A stretch of 64,000 bases of DNA from NCBI GenBank assembly GCA_965204875.1, contig OZ242020.1, positions 1,860,001 through 1,924,000 of the forward strand, read 5' to 3'. Positions 31,729 through 41,207 of the stretch are shown here, one piece after another. Numbering within the stretch: the stretch's first letter is position 1; every line of letters begins with the position of its first letter. The translations under genes were made by a program, and so were the position numbers. This DNA is from Aldehydirespirator sp965204875. Its GTDB lineage: Bacteria; Actinomycetota; Acidimicrobiia; Acidimicrobiales; Aldehydirespiratoraceae. The notes under the pieces were generated by a model. That model did not search any database, had not been told where the DNA came from, and worked only from the letters and a program-made list of their open reading frames with translations.

Positions 31729-32760
31729 CTACGACGCCAGCGGGCGACCGAAGGGGAGCTGGTCCTGCCAGGTGGACAGGAACGCCTCGGCGCCGTAGCA
31801 GGCGCCAAGGAACGGGCCGTCCTCGGACTCGAGCGCATCGGCCATCAGCGTGGTGACAGTCCCGGCGATCTCGTCGCGGACCTGCTCGCCGGCGGTCTCG
31901 GAGCTGCTCCAAGCCGACACGGTGGATCCCGCCAGCGCGACGAAGTCCGCGACCGCGGCGATGCCGCGCCTCCGGCACACCGCCAGCGCCTTGGAGGTGA
32001 AGGGCAGCCGGCCGCACGGCACCAGCGCACGGCATTGCAGCTCTGCAGCCGTCGCATGGTTGACGATCCCCATCTTGGAGCCGGCGAACACGATGTCCGC
32101 GGCTTGGCTCCAGAGCGTTCCGGCCTCGGTGAGGCTCTTGTCGCTGCCCGCCAGCGCGCCCAGCGCCCTCTCGCCGTGAGCGGACCACGCCCCCGCCAGC
32201 TCCGCCGGGTCGAGCCCTTCCGGCGATGCCAGGCAGCCCTCGGACGTCGACACCGCCACGACCCGGCCCCCACGTGCCGCGGCCTCCGCGGCCAGTGCCA
32301 CCCCCGTCGGCGACAGGCCCTCGATCACCAGGGTGCTGCCGTCGAGCCCCGCGGCGGCGTCGGCCGCGATGGCTGCCGACAGGGCGTCGCACCCCGCGGC
32401 GAAAGCGCCGAAACGTGCGACGGCGCGGGGATCAGCCGCACGCAGCGGGGCCAGGTCGCGCTCGGTCACGCCCTTGGCCGCGTCGGGCAGGTAGGCGCCC
32501 TCCGAAACCAGCGAGGCGGCCTCCGCCACGAAGGCGGCCACGGCATCGGAGCGGCCCGGAGCCTCGGCGCTGATCCCCGCAGAAGCGCCGCTCCGCCGCA
32601 TACCCAGCGCGGCATAGGTGTAGGTCTGTGATCGGGCCAGGTCCTTGGCCCCTGCATGGAGCACTCTGCGAGCCCAGCGCACCGGCCCGGAGCCGGCCTC
32701 GGCTCCGTGGAGGTCGAGCGCCACGAACGCATCGACCTGGGTGAACTTGTGCAACCTCAA
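31729..32760 (-). CDS. Glu/Leu/Phe/Val dehydrogenase-like protein
   Basis: About 343 residues with the order of amino-acid dehydrogenases. An N-terminal domain (LARSQTYTYAALGMRRSGASAG) is followed by a Rossmann domain (STLVIEGLSPTGVALAAEAAARGGRVVAVSTSEG) and a C-terminal ADFVALAG segment. The catalytic Lys motif GGGKGG of true dehydrogenases is not seen, so the reaction is uncertain. The likely start is TTG 32760, which overlaps the P450 stop as TTGA; upstream codons belong to the P450 gene. It probably belongs to the sulfatase-P450 operon. Confidence 0.7.
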   Translation of the reverse strand: MRLHKFTQVDAFVALDLHGAEAGSGPVRWARRVLHAGAKDLARSQTYTYAALGMRRSGASAGISAEAPGRSDAVAAFVAEAASLVSEGAYLPDAAKGVTERDLAPLRAADPRAVARFGAFAAGCDALSAAIAADAAAGLDGSTLVIEGLSPTGVALAAEAAARGGRVVAVSTSEGCLASPEGLDPAELAGAWSAHGERALGALAGSDKSLTEAGTLWSQAADIVFAGSKMGIVNHATAAELQCRALVPCGRLPFTSKALAVCRRRGIAAVADFVALAGSTVSAWSSSETAGEQVRDEIAGTVTTLMADALESEDGPFLGACYGAEAFLSTWQDQLPFGRPLAS

Positions 32761-34094
32761 CGTTGGAGGATGCGCACGGGCAGCTTGCGAGGGCCACGGA
32801 TCTGGCCGGTCGACCAGGTGACGCCCTCCGGGTCGGCCAACTCGAAGTGCGGCACCCGCTGCATCCACTCCTCCAGAGCCACGGCGAGCTCGAGGCGGGC
32901 CAGGTTCGAGCCGAGGCAGCGGTGTATCCCGAGCCCGAAAGCGCTGTGACGGTTGCGCCGGCGGTCGATCACGAAGCTGCCCGCGTCCTCGAACGCCTCC
33001 GGGTCGCGGTTGGCGGCCGGGAACGGCAGCAGCACCCAGTCACCGGCTCGCATGGAGCGGCCGGCGAACTCCGTGTCCTCGGCGACGAGTCGGGCCATCG
33101 TCACCGGCGCGTAGAAGCGCAGGAACTCCTCCACAGCGAAGGGCCGCACGTCGGGATCGTCGATCCAGCGCCGGCGGTCGGCGGGATGCTGCGCGAGATG
33201 CCAAAGCGATGCGCCGATCGCGGACCAGGTGGTGTCGACGCCGGCGACGATCAGCAGAGCGCACGTGCCCCGTATGTGCTCGTGGGCGAGCGGCTCGCCC
33301 GCGATCTTGGAGTGGGTCATGTGGCTGATCAGGTCGTCTCGGGGGTGCTCGGCGCGTTGCGCGATCAGCTTGTCGAGGTAGAAGTCGATGGAGTCCTCGT
33401 AATCGACCTTCAGCGACGTGCCGGGCTGCTCCATGATCTGGTGGATGAAGACCCGGAACTGGTCGCCGTCGGAGCGGGGCACCCCGAGCATGTCGGCGAT
33501 GACCCGCACCGGGACGTGCTGGGTGTAGCCGAGCGCGGCGTCCACCAGGTCCGTGCGGCCCGCCTCGACATCGGCGAGCAGCGCGTCAAGCAGCTCCCGG
33601 CAGGTCTGGCGGGTGGCCTCGCGCTTGGCCTCGATCACCTTGGGCGCGAAGGCGGGCAGCAGGAACTGCCGCGCGATGCGATGGAACGGCGGATCGCTGG
33701 TGATCGGCGGAGCGAACCCGACCGGGGGAGGTATCTCGGGACGCCCGTCGTGCACCACCACGCCGTTGGAGCTGAACGTCTCGGTGTCGGCGGCGATGGC
33801 CGAGACGTCGGCGTGGGTCACCGGGAGCCAGGTGCCTCCGTAACGGTCGCTGTGGGCCACCGGGCACTCGCGTCGCAGCTCGTCCCAGATCTCTGGGGCT
33901 CGGGCCGCGTAGACGGGGTCGACATGGTCGAAGTCGCTGGCCCAGTCCGTCACCGGCGCCCGCTCCGGCACGGCGCCGGCCGCGCCGGCTGCCGTCGCGC
34001 CCTCAGTGTCGGACGCGCCGGCCGCCGGGGCTTGTTGCTTGGTTGACGTGTGGCTCGCGGTGGTCGGGTGCGGTTTGGTTGCGGTGTAGCTCAT
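32757..34094 (-). CDS. cytochrome P450
   Basis: A soluble bacterial P450 of 445 residues. The I-helix O2-binding motif is LLIVAGVDTTWSA, the K-helix E-x-x-R is in EEFLRFYAPV, and the haem loop is FGLGIHRCLGSNLARLE with the Cys ligand. An Ala/Thr-rich N-terminal extension (about 45 residues) precedes the catalytic domain. It needs a ferredoxin and reductase, not adjacent here. ATG 34094 overlaps the sulfatase stop (ATGA), so the two are co-translated; a sulfated substrate released by the sulfatase may be oxidised here. Confidence 0.92.
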   Translation of the reverse strand: MSYTATKPHPTTASHTSTKQQAPAAGASDTEGATAAGAAGAVPERAPVTDWASDFDHVDPVYAARAPEIWDELRRECPVAHSDRYGGTWLPVTHADVSAIAADTETFSSNGVVVHDGRPEIPPPVGFAPPITSDPPFHRIARQFLLPAFAPKVIEAKREATRQTCRELLDALLADVEAGRTDLVDAALGYTQHVPVRVIADMLGVPRSDGDQFRVFIHQIMEQPGTSLKVDYEDSIDFYLDKLIAQRAEHPRDDLISHMTHSKIAGEPLAHEHIRGTCALLIVAGVDTTWSAIGASLWHLAQHPADRRRWIDDPDVRPFAVEEFLRFYAPVTMARLVAEDTEFAGRSMRAGDWVLLPFPAANRDPEAFEDAGSFVIDRRRNRHSAFGLGIHRCLGSNLARLELAVALEEWMQRVPHFELADPEGVTWSTGQIRGPRKLPVRILQR

Positions 34095-35674
34095 GGTGTC
34101 TGTGTCAGCTCCTGCGCCTCGTAGTCGAGCAGTCTCCGGTGAAGAGTACGCAACTCTTCGCGCCTGCCCCTGTCGTTGGCCAAGTTCACCAGCTCGTGCG
34201 GGTCCTCGCCGGTCTCGTACCACTCGTGGTCGTGGTCGTCGAAATCAGCGGCCACATCGAAGATCTTGCCCCCCTCGTCGACCGTTCCGTCCCGCCTGAT
34301 GCCACCGCCGATCCCGTAGTAGCGGGCGTATTTCGTCCTGCCGTCGAAGAACCCCCTCAAGGCATAGCGGCTGTTGCGGATGATCTCGGACTGTGCCGAG
34401 TCCTGGGAGAACAGGACGAAATCGCGCACCGAGGCGCCGGGGTCGGCGAGCACCGGCGCCAGGCTGCGCCCCGACAGGGTGGGGGTGTCGCTCACACCCA
34501 CGCCGCCGAGATCGGCAAGGGTGGCCGCGAGGTCGACGTGCGTGGCCAGAGCCGGTGTGCGGGCGCCGGCCTGCACTCCGGGCGCCTTGACGATCAGCGG
34601 CACGCCCATCACCTCGTCGTACACGCAGGGCAGCTTGGCACGCAGGCCGTGCGAGCCGCAGGCGTCGCCGTGGTCGGAGGTGTAGGCGATCACGGTCTCG
34701 TCGTAGAGGCCGAGGTCGTCGAGGGCCTCGAGCAGGCGGTTCAGGCTGCGGTCGAGTTCCACGTGCAGCCAGGCGTAGTAGTCGAGGCCGCGCAGCCAGG
34801 TGTCGTGGTCGTCAGCGTCGATGCGTCCCACCATGTGCTCGCTGTTGCGGGCATGGCGCCAGGCCCGCTGCACCTCGGGCTTGGTGTGCAGGTCGTCGCA
34901 GAAGTTGTCGGGGAGCCGGTCGAACAGGCGTGGGTAGTCCTCCGGCGGGGGTGACACCGCAAGGTCGCCCAGGCGCATTCGCTGCACCGCCTCGAGCAGC
35001 CGGGCGAGCTTCGGGTGGTCGGCCTGGTAGCTGCGATGGTCGGCCGGGAACCACATGATGTCGTGGGGGTTGACCAGCGCGACGGTCAGGAACCACGGCG
35101 CTTCGCCGGCGCCCGTGCGGGACCCGCCGCCGCCGGGCCCGTCGGTACCCGAGCCGTACCCGCTGTCGCCGGCGCGGGACCCGTCGCCGCTGTTTCGGCC
35201 TTCGCTGCGGGCGCGGTCTTGCAGCCACCGCACGGCCTGGTCCACGATGATCGGGTCGAAGTAGCGGCCCGTGTGGGCGCTGCCCATGAAGTGGACGTCG
35301 TTGCCCTGCCAGTCGAGGTAGCCGTGCGCGGCCATGTCGGGTGTCTCGCCGTGGCCGAGGTGCCACTTTCCCAGGTAGCCGCACCGGTAGCCGCGGCCGG
35401 CCAGCAGGCTGCCGATGGTGGGGATCTGCGGGTCCAGGGCGGTGTGGGTGGGGAAGGCGACGTTGTCCACCACACCGTGCTCGGCCAGGTAGCGGCCCGT
35501 GTACAGGCTGGCGCGTGACGGCGAGCACGGGGAGGCGTGGGTGAAGTACCGGTCGAAGCTGAGCCCGTCCCGCCGCAGCCGTTCATGGCCCGGCAGGCTC
35601 ACCACACCGTCGAGCCAGTCGTTGCGGCGCTCCTCGTCCGAGACGATCAGCACGATGTTGGGCTGATCAGCCAT
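34091..35674 (-). CDS. type I sulfatase
   Basis: A sulfatase of 527 residues that hydrolyses sulfate esters. The metal-binding start is NIVLIVSDEERRNDW and the formylglycine motif is ASPCSPSRASLYTGRY (Cys converted to formylglycine). The core also has GKWHLGH and YTSDHGDACGSHG. A Gly/Ser/Asp-rich insertion of about 35 residues (after RSEGRNSGDG) sits in a loop. There is no signal peptide, so it is probably cytoplasmic. First gene of the P450 operon. Confidence 0.9.
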   Translation of the reverse strand: MADQPNIVLIVSDEERRNDWLDGVVSLPGHERLRRDGLSFDRYFTHASPCSPSRASLYTGRYLAEHGVVDNVAFPTHTALDPQIPTIGSLLAGRGYRCGYLGKWHLGHGETPDMAAHGYLDWQGNDVHFMGSAHTGRYFDPIIVDQAVRWLQDRARSEGRNSGDGSRAGDSGYGSGTDGPGGGGSRTGAGEAPWFLTVALVNPHDIMWFPADHRSYQADHPKLARLLEAVQRMRLGDLAVSPPPEDYPRLFDRLPDNFCDDLHTKPEVQRAWRHARNSEHMVGRIDADDHDTWLRGLDYYAWLHVELDRSLNRLLEALDDLGLYDETVIAYTSDHGDACGSHGLRAKLPCVYDEVMGVPLIVKAPGVQAGARTPALATHVDLAATLADLGGVGVSDTPTLSGRSLAPVLADPGASVRDFVLFSQDSAQSEIIRNSRYALRGFFDGRTKYARYYGIGGGIRRDGTVDEGGKIFDVAADFDDHDHEWYETGEDPHELVNLANDRGRREELRTLHRRLLDYEAQELTQTP

Positions 35675-35720
35675 GCCCCGACGCTACCTGAATAGTTGAC
35701 TCGGGAGCCTGCGGCCTCCC

Positions 35721-37364
35721 CTAGCCCTCGCCGACGAGGCGCTCCAGCAACAGCTCCGGGTGGTCGGACTCGAGGCGTGCCAGCCAGTAGGGGCTCTCGA
35801 ACAGCGCCAGCAACTCCTCGCTCTCAGCTCTGCCGGCGACGGCCACTCCTGACATGGCGCCCAGTGCCTGCGCGGAGGCGGCGTCGGTGCGCCGGGCCAC
35901 CGTCCAGGGCGCCGGCGCGAGCTCGACGGGCGCGCCGAACTCGTGGCGCAGCCGGTGCTCGGCAACATCGAACTGCAGGGGCCCGACGGCAGCGAGGATC
36001 GGGGCGCTCTCGCCGCCCTCTGGCCGGTGCAGCACCTGCACCACACCCTCGGAGCCGAGCTGGCGGATGCCGGAGCGGAACTGCTTGGCCTTGGAGGTGT
36101 CGGTGCAGCGGGCCAACCGGAAGCTGCTCGGAGCGAACGACGGCACCGCCGGCCAGCGCACCGCGTCGCCCACCGCGTGCACGGCGTCACCGGCGCGCAG
36201 GTCGGCGGCGTTGACCAGGCCGATCACGTCGCCGGGCCAGGCCTCCTCGGCGGTGCTGCGGTCCCGGCCCACCACCGTGTGGGCGTACTTCGTGGACAGC
36301 GTCTTGGCGGTGCGCCCGCAGGTGACCGCCATGCCGCGCTCGAAGCGTCCCGAGCACACCCTCAGGAAGGCCATGCGGTCGCGGTGACCCGGATCCATGT
36401 TCGACTGCACCTTGAACACCACCGCGCTGAACGGTGCGTCCAGCGGGCGCGGGTTGCGCTCGGCATCGAGCCGGGCGCGCGGCGCCGGCGCCAGATCGAC
36501 GATGGCGTCGAGCAGTAGGCGCACACCGAAGTTGGTGAGGGCCGAGCCGTAGAACACCGGCGACAGCTCGCCGGCCTCGAAACGCTTGAGGTCCAGATCG
36601 GCCGCGGCCGCGTCCAGCAACTCGACGGCCTCACGGGCCTCCTGCCAGGCGGCGCCCTCCGCGGCCTCGGCGCGGCCCGCGTCTACGACCTCCTCGCCGG
36701 CGACGGTGGCGCCCCCGGCGGTGCGGGCGAAGCGGATGAAGTCGCCGCTCCGGCGGTCGATGACGCCCCGGAACCGGTCGCCGTCACCGACGGGCCAGGT
36801 GACGGGCACGGGGTCCAGCACCAGCTGGTCCTCGATCTCGTCGAGCAGCTCGAGGGGGTCGCGCGCCGGCCTGTCCCACTTGTTGATGAAGGTCACGATG
36901 GGGATCTCGCGGTTGCGGCAGACCTCGAAGAGCTTGCGGGTCTGCGCCTCGATGCCCTTGGCCCCGTCGAGCACCATCACCGCCGCGTCCACCGCTGAGA
37001 GCACCCGGTAGGTGTCCTCGGAGAAGTCGCCGTGCCCGGGCGTGTCGAGCAGGTTCAGCACCTTGCCCCGGTAGTCGAACTGCACCACCGCGGAGGTGAC
37101 CGAGATGCCCCGTCGCCGTTCCAGCTCCATCCAGTCCGAGGCGGTTGCCCGGCGCTCGCCCTTGGCTCTGACCGAACCCGCGCCGGCGGTGAGCGCCCCG
37201 CCGTAGAGCAGGAACTTCTCGGTGAGTGTGGTCTTTCCCGCGTCGGGATGTGAGATGATCGCAAAGGTGCGCCGCCGTGCCGCCTGCCGGCGGGCGTCGC
37301 GCGCCGTGCCCCTGTCGTCGCCGCCCACATCGTCCGTCTTGCTCACGCCGCCGGTGGTGGTCAC
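35721..37364 (-). CDS. prfC: peptide chain release factor 3
   Basis: A translational GTPase of 547 residues that removes RF1/RF2 from the ribosome after termination. GTPase motifs are ISHPDAGKTTLTEK (G1), RGISVTSAV (G2), LLDTPGHGDFSEDT (G3) and FINKWDR (G4). Domain 2 and 3 follow, with GVVQVLHRPEGGESAPILAAVGPLQFDVAEHRL at about 450-480, typical of RF3. A short N-terminal extension precedes the GTPase. GTG 37364 is the start; no operon partner overlaps it. Confidence 0.93.
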   Translation of the reverse strand: MTTTGGVSKTDDVGGDDRGTARDARRQAARRRTFAIISHPDAGKTTLTEKFLLYGGALTAGAGSVRAKGERRATASDWMELERRRGISVTSAVVQFDYRGKVLNLLDTPGHGDFSEDTYRVLSAVDAAVMVLDGAKGIEAQTRKLFEVCRNREIPIVTFINKWDRPARDPLELLDEIEDQLVLDPVPVTWPVGDGDRFRGVIDRRSGDFIRFARTAGGATVAGEEVVDAGRAEAAEGAAWQEAREAVELLDAAAADLDLKRFEAGELSPVFYGSALTNFGVRLLLDAIVDLAPAPRARLDAERNPRPLDAPFSAVVFKVQSNMDPGHRDRMAFLRVCSGRFERGMAVTCGRTAKTLSTKYAHTVVGRDRSTAEEAWPGDVIGLVNAADLRAGDAVHAVGDAVRWPAVPSFAPSSFRLARCTDTSKAKQFRSGIRQLGSEGVVQVLHRPEGGESAPILAAVGPLQFDVAEHRLRHEFGAPVELAPAPWTVARRTDAASAQALGAMSGVAVAGRAESEELLALFESPYWLARLESDHPELLLERLVGEG

Positions 37365-37544
37365 CTCGTCAGTGTGGCCTGCGGTACGCCGGCTGCCTCG
37401 CCTCGAGGTGCTCGCTACCGGCGCTGCGGCTGCGAGCGCCGGGGCCGTGGGATAGTTTCACGAAGGCGCTGCGGGATGCGGCGCACCCGGTCCTGTGCGG
37501 CGGAGCCCAAGGATGCCGCGCGACCCTGCGAAAGGAGAGTGCGC

Positions 37545-37970
37545 ATGGACAACCTCGACCTCGGGAGCTTGAACTACTGGGTGATCCTCGTCGCCGTGAT
37601 CTTCAACCAGGCGCTCGGCGCAGCGTGGTACAGCTTTCTCGCCAAGCCGTGGATGGCCGAGGTGGGCCTCACCACAGAGAGCATGGAAGCCATGAGGGGC
37701 ACGCCGCGGCAGTGGTACCCCTATGTGATCGCCGTCGTCGCTGCCATCGCCTTCACCCTCGGGTTGGCCCTGCTCGCCCAGGGACTCGAAGCGGACAGCG
37801 CCGGTGAGGGCCTCGGCTTGGGGCTGCTGGCCGCGGTCGGGTTCATCCTCACCTCGAATGCCATCAACTACGCCTTCGAGGGCCGCAGCCTGAAGCTGTT
37901 CCTGATCAACGGCGGCTACCCGCTGGTGTCCTACAGCGTGATCGGCATCCTGCTCGGCATCTGGGGCTAG
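37545..37970 (+). CDS. DUF1761 family membrane protein
   Basis: An integral membrane protein of 141 residues with four predicted helices. The family start is NYWVILVAVIFNQALGAAWYSFLAKPW, and the C-terminal part reads NAINYAFEGRSLKLFLINGGYPLVSYSVIGILLGI. The function is unknown. ATG 37545 has a strong AAAGGAGAG ribosome-binding site. Confidence 0.85.
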   Translation: MDNLDLGSLNYWVILVAVIFNQALGAAWYSFLAKPWMAEVGLTTESMEAMRGTPRQWYPYVIAVVAAIAFTLGLALLAQGLEADSAGEGLGLGLLAAVGFILTSNAINYAFEGRSLKLFLINGGYPLVSYSVIGILLGIWG

Positions 37971-38027
37971 CGCCTGCGGGAACTCCCCGATCTCAGCCCT
38001 GGAGTCGCTGCGGCGCCGTCATCAAAG

Positions 38028-39188
38028 TCACGCCGCCCGGCGCGCTGCGAACCTTGCCAGCTCCGCGAGGGCCTCCCGAGCCGCTGGCACCGGCGGCAGA
38101 GCCTCGATCGCGTCGAGCGCCCTGTCGAGCAGCCCGTCGATCTCCCGCTCCACGCGGGCCAGCGCTCCGGTATCGACTATGGCCTGCTGGACCGCGGCGA
38201 GCGTCTCGCCGTCCATGCCTGTGCCCGCATGACTCAGCGTCCGCAGTTGTGAGGGCGTCGCCGCGGCTTGTGCGTAGGCCATCAGCAGCGTGGGCTTGCC
38301 GGCGCGCAGGTCGTCGCCCACCGGCTTGCCGGTGCGCTGCGGATCGCCGAAGGCGCCGAGCACGTCGTCGCACAGCTGGAACGCCGTCCCCACGGGTCTG
38401 CCGTGGCTGCCGAGCGACTCGCTCAAGTCGGCTCGCCCGGCCATGGCCGCACCCAGCTGCAGCGGTCGCACGACGGTGTAGCCGGCCGTCTTGTGCTCGA
38501 TGATCCTGCGGGCCCGCTCCTCGGTGCTGCTGCGGCTCGCGGAGCCGACCACGTCCAGGTACTGGCCCATGTTCAACTCGGTGCGCAGCTCGTTCCAGAC
38601 GGCGCGTGCCGCGGGTGGCGCGTCACCCAGCGTGCGGTCGGCCAGCACCATGGCCATGTCTCCGACCAGCACTGCGGCGGCCTCGCCGAAGCGGCGGCTC
38701 TCACCGGACCAGCCCCGGTCGCGATGGCGTCGCACGAAGCGCCGCCACACGGTCGGTGAGCCGCGCCGCGTGGGCGAGCCGTCCATGAAGTCGTCGTGGG
38801 CGAGAGCGAAAGCGTGAAGCACTTCCAGGGCACAGCCGGCGTCGAGAGCTCCCTCGCCACCCGCATCGCCGCCGCCCAGCACCCATCCCCAGTGACAGTA
38901 GGCGGGGCGGATGCGCTTGCCGCCGCCCAGCAGCAGGTCGGCCAGGTCTCCGAGCGGCTCGTCGAGGCTCGGATCGAGTGCCGCCCATCGTTGCCGCTCG
39001 GCTGCGAGGATCTCGCTCAAGCGGGCCTCAACCCTTGCTGCCACATCCGCCAGCCCGGCCGCGGGGGAGGGAGCCTGCGGACCGCCGGCACATCCGGCGA
39101 CCGGCGAGGGAGTCCCCGGATCATCGGCACATCCGGCTGCAGGGGTGCCACACGCGGTGCCGAGGCCGGGTGCGGGCGGCCCGTCCAC
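38028..39188 (-). CDS. polyprenyl diphosphate synthase
   Basis: A trans-prenyltransferase of 386 residues that condenses isopentenyl diphosphate units. GGGKRIRPAYCHW is followed by the first Asp-rich motif in FALAHDDFMDGSPTRRG. The second is QLCDDVLGAFGDPQRTGKPVGDD, with DDVLG instead of DDxxD, as in many actinobacterial GGPP synthases. The N-terminal 45 residues carry near-repeats (DDPGTPSPVAGCAGG, PQAPSPAAG) not found in the family. The GTG 39188 start lies 4 bp after a micro-ORF. The chain length of the product is unknown. Confidence 0.88.
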   Translation of the reverse strand: MDGPPAPGLGTACGTPAAGCADDPGTPSPVAGCAGGPQAPSPAAGLADVAARVEARLSEILAAERQRWAALDPSLDEPLGDLADLLLGGGKRIRPAYCHWGWVLGGGDAGGEGALDAGCALEVLHAFALAHDDFMDGSPTRRGSPTVWRRFVRRHRDRGWSGESRRFGEAAAVLVGDMAMVLADRTLGDAPPAARAVWNELRTELNMGQYLDVVGSASRSSTEERARRIIEHKTAGYTVVRPLQLGAAMAGRADLSESLGSHGRPVGTAFQLCDDVLGAFGDPQRTGKPVGDDLRAGKPTLLMAYAQAAATPSQLRTLSHAGTGMDGETLAAVQQAIVDTGALARVEREIDGLLDRALDAIEALPPVPAAREALAELARFAARRAA

Positions 39189-39192
39189 TAGC

Positions 39193-39228
39193 TCAGCCCA
39201 CGCGGGACGGAGCCGGCCGGGCCGTCAT
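39193..39228 (-). other. junction micro-ORF (11 codons) xseB to polyprenyl synthase
   Basis: The xseB stop overlaps ATG 39228 (ATGA). The 11-codon frame (MTARPAPSRVG) ends 4 nt before the GTG start of the synthase. It is close in layout to the other micro-ORFs but without clear repeat support. Confidence 0.4.
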
Positions 39229-39467
39229 GTGCCGGTGCCGGACTCGAGCACCGCCACGACACGCTCCACCGCGATGTTGGCGCTGGTGATCCGCCTCCGG
39301 CAGATCTCGATCAACGTCGCGGCCCGCTCGACTCTGGCCGCCAGCACGTCCACATCGGGATTGTCGGTCTCGAGTTCCGCGAGGATCGTCTCCAGCTCCG
39401 CCATGCACGCCGCATAGCCGGGCTCGGCCTTCCCCGGATCGCCGTTTCCGGTGCCGTCAGTGCTCAT
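39225..39467 (-). CDS. xseB: exodeoxyribonuclease VII small subunit
   Basis: A helical protein of 80 residues. The short PGYAACMAELETILAELETDNPDVDVLAARVERAATLIEICRRRI block is the family pattern of XseB, which binds XseA to form the single-strand exonuclease ExoVII. It follows xseA by 30 bp on the same strand. Confidence 0.85.
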   Translation of the reverse strand: MSTDGTGNGDPGKAEPGYAACMAELETILAELETDNPDVDVLAARVERAATLIEICRRRITSANIAVERVVAVLESGTGT

Positions 39468-39497
39468 CGAGCCTCGCCCGCCTCTTCACGCCACGGT

Positions 39498-41207
39498 TCA
39501 TCGAGCGTCTCTGTGGGCCGTTCTGGTGGGTGTTCGCTCATGTTCGTCCACGGGTTTGCCGTGTCGCTGGTCTTGCCGGGAGAGAACGCTACTTGCGAGC
39601 GCCCCGTCGCCCAGTTGTGTGGTGATCACCTCGCCGGCGCCGACATCATGGATCGACCTGACCAGCGCACCGTCGCCTCGCCGGGTCAGCGACCAGCCGC
39701 GGCGCAGCACCGCGGCCGGATCCAGGGCCGCGACGCGGGCCTCTGTGGCGTCCAGGCGACCCGCCGCGACACCCAGCCCGAGCCTGCAGGCCAGGGCAAC
39801 CCCCGTTGAAGCTCGGTCGAGGCGGCCCTGGGACTGCCGGCTCGCGTTCCAGCTCGCCCGGGCCAGCCGCCGGCCGCGGCTCGCAACGGTGCTGCCGGCG
39901 CGCTCGACGGCAGCGCGCCCCTCCCGCTTCAGCCGCTGGGTGCCTGCAGTGACCCGGGCCTCGGCCCGCGCAGCGGCAACCTGGCCGGCCCGTGTGAGCC
40001 GCCGGACCGCCCATACCAGGTTCACCTCGGCGCGCCCCGTTGCCGCGACCGCGGCCCGCGCCACGCGTTCGGTGGTCAGATCGATGCTGTGGGAGGCCGC
40101 GCCGGCACCGCCGCGGCCTCGGTTCTCGATCGCCAGCGCAGTTTCCTGCAGGCGGGCGAGCCAGGTCTCGACCCTCTGCACCACCGCCCTGGCCGCCGAG
40201 GTGGGGGTGGCGCAGGCCGTGTGAGCCACCTCGTCGGCGGCGCTGCGGTCGGTCTCGTGGCCGATGCCGGTCAGCACCGGGCGGGCGCAGCCGGCGATGG
40301 CCCGCGCCACGGCCTCCTGGTCGAAGGCGGCGAGGTCGGTGGTGCTGCCGCCACCGCGGGCGAGCACCACCACGTCGGCGCGCGCGGCCGCTGTGGCGAT
40401 GGCGGCCGCTATAGCCATCGGCGCGCCCGCGCCCTGCACGGCCGTGTCGACCTCCGTCAAGGTGAAGGCGAAACCGCTCGCGCCGAACACCTTGAGCAGG
40501 TCGGCGTGTGCGGCACTGCCGAGCGACGTGACCAGTCCCACGCGCAGCGGCACCGCGGCCATCTCCGAGCCGGCGTTGCGGCGCAGCAGACCCTCCTGCG
40601 CGAGCTTGGCGACCACGGCGGCCCGGTGGGCGGCGATCGCTCCCAGGGTGTGGGCGGGATCGATGGAGGTCATGCGCAGTTGCAGCTGGCCGCGCGGCGC
40701 GTAGAAGTCGACCATGGCCTGTATCCGGACACCGACCCCGTCGGCCATGCGCATGGCGTTGCCGTAGCGCCGGATCATGTTGTTGACACGCTGGCGGTCA
40801 TCGTTGAACAGCACGACCGACACCGAGGCCGCCGGTGCGGTTCCCGGTGCGTGAGCGGGCCGTTCGACCACCCCCTCGCCGGGGTCGGCTCTGTTGCCTG
40901 GTGCGGTTCCCGGTGCGTGAGCGGGCCGCTCGACGTCGCTGCGGGCGGCGTTTCTCGCGGGCACGGGAGCGGTTGCGAGCGTGCCGGCGGGCCGCTCAAC
41001 CAGGTTGAAGTAGACGTGGCCGCTGCGGGCCCGGGTGAGGCCGTCGATCTCGCCCTCCACCCACACGCCGGTGGGGAAGGCCGTGTCCAGGCTGCGGCGC
41101 AGCTTGCGGGCGAGCTCACCGACCGTCAACGTCTCCGGGCCGCGTGACCCCGCCGGCGGGTCGCCACCCCGCGCAACCTCTGCGGTCGCTGATTCGGGCC
41201 GCGTCAT
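39498..41207 (-). CDS. xseA: exodeoxyribonuclease VII large subunit with repeat insertion
   Basis: The large subunit of ExoVII, 569 residues, degrades single-stranded DNA. The N-terminal OB-fold (TVGELARKLRRSL, VWVEGEIDGL, GHVYFNL) is interrupted at 70-130 by three repeats of about 22 residues starting VERPA, before resuming at VSVVLFNDDRQR. The catalytic region follows: PLRVGLVTSLGSAAHADLL, VVLARGGGSTTDLAAFD and TGIGHETDRSAADEVAH. A long Ala/Arg-rich helical region follows, and the C-terminal tail is RRGDGALVRSIHDV. ATG 41207 overlaps the ABC stop (ATGA). Confidence 0.92.
   Translation of the reverse strand: MTRPESATAEVARGGDPPAGSRGPETLTVGELARKLRRSLDTAFPTGVWVEGEIDGLTRARSGHVYFNLVERPAGTLATAPVPARNAARSDVERPAHAPGTAPGNRADPGEGVVERPAHAPGTAPAASVSVVLFNDDRQRVNNMIRRYGNAMRMADGVGVRIQAMVDFYAPRGQLQLRMTSIDPAHTLGAIAAHRAAVVAKLAQEGLLRRNAGSEMAAVPLRVGLVTSLGSAAHADLLKVFGASGFAFTLTEVDTAVQGAGAPMAIAAAIATAAARADVVVLARGGGSTTDLAAFDQEAVARAIAGCARPVLTGIGHETDRSAADEVAHTACATPTSAARAVVQRVETWLARLQETALAIENRGRGGAGAASHSIDLTTERVARAAVAATGRAEVNLVWAVRRLTRAGQVAAARAEARVTAGTQRLKREGRAAVERAGSTVASRGRRLARASWNASRQSQGRLDRASTGVALACRLGLGVAAGRLDATEARVAALDPAAVLRRGWSLTRRGDGALVRSIHDVGAGEVITTQLGDGALASSVLSRQDQRHGKPVDEHERTPTRTAHRDAR
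40818..41000 (-). repeat. in-frame 66-bp repeats inserted in xseA OB-fold
   Basis: Three imperfect 22-codon units begin VERPAGTLATAP, VERPAHAPGTAPGNR and VERPAHAPGTAPAAS. The second and third share CGGTTCCCGGTGCGTGAGCG (plus strand) at about 40839 and 40907. They are inserted between two conserved OB-fold strands of XseA, so they are probably displayed as a loop. Confidence 0.8.
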
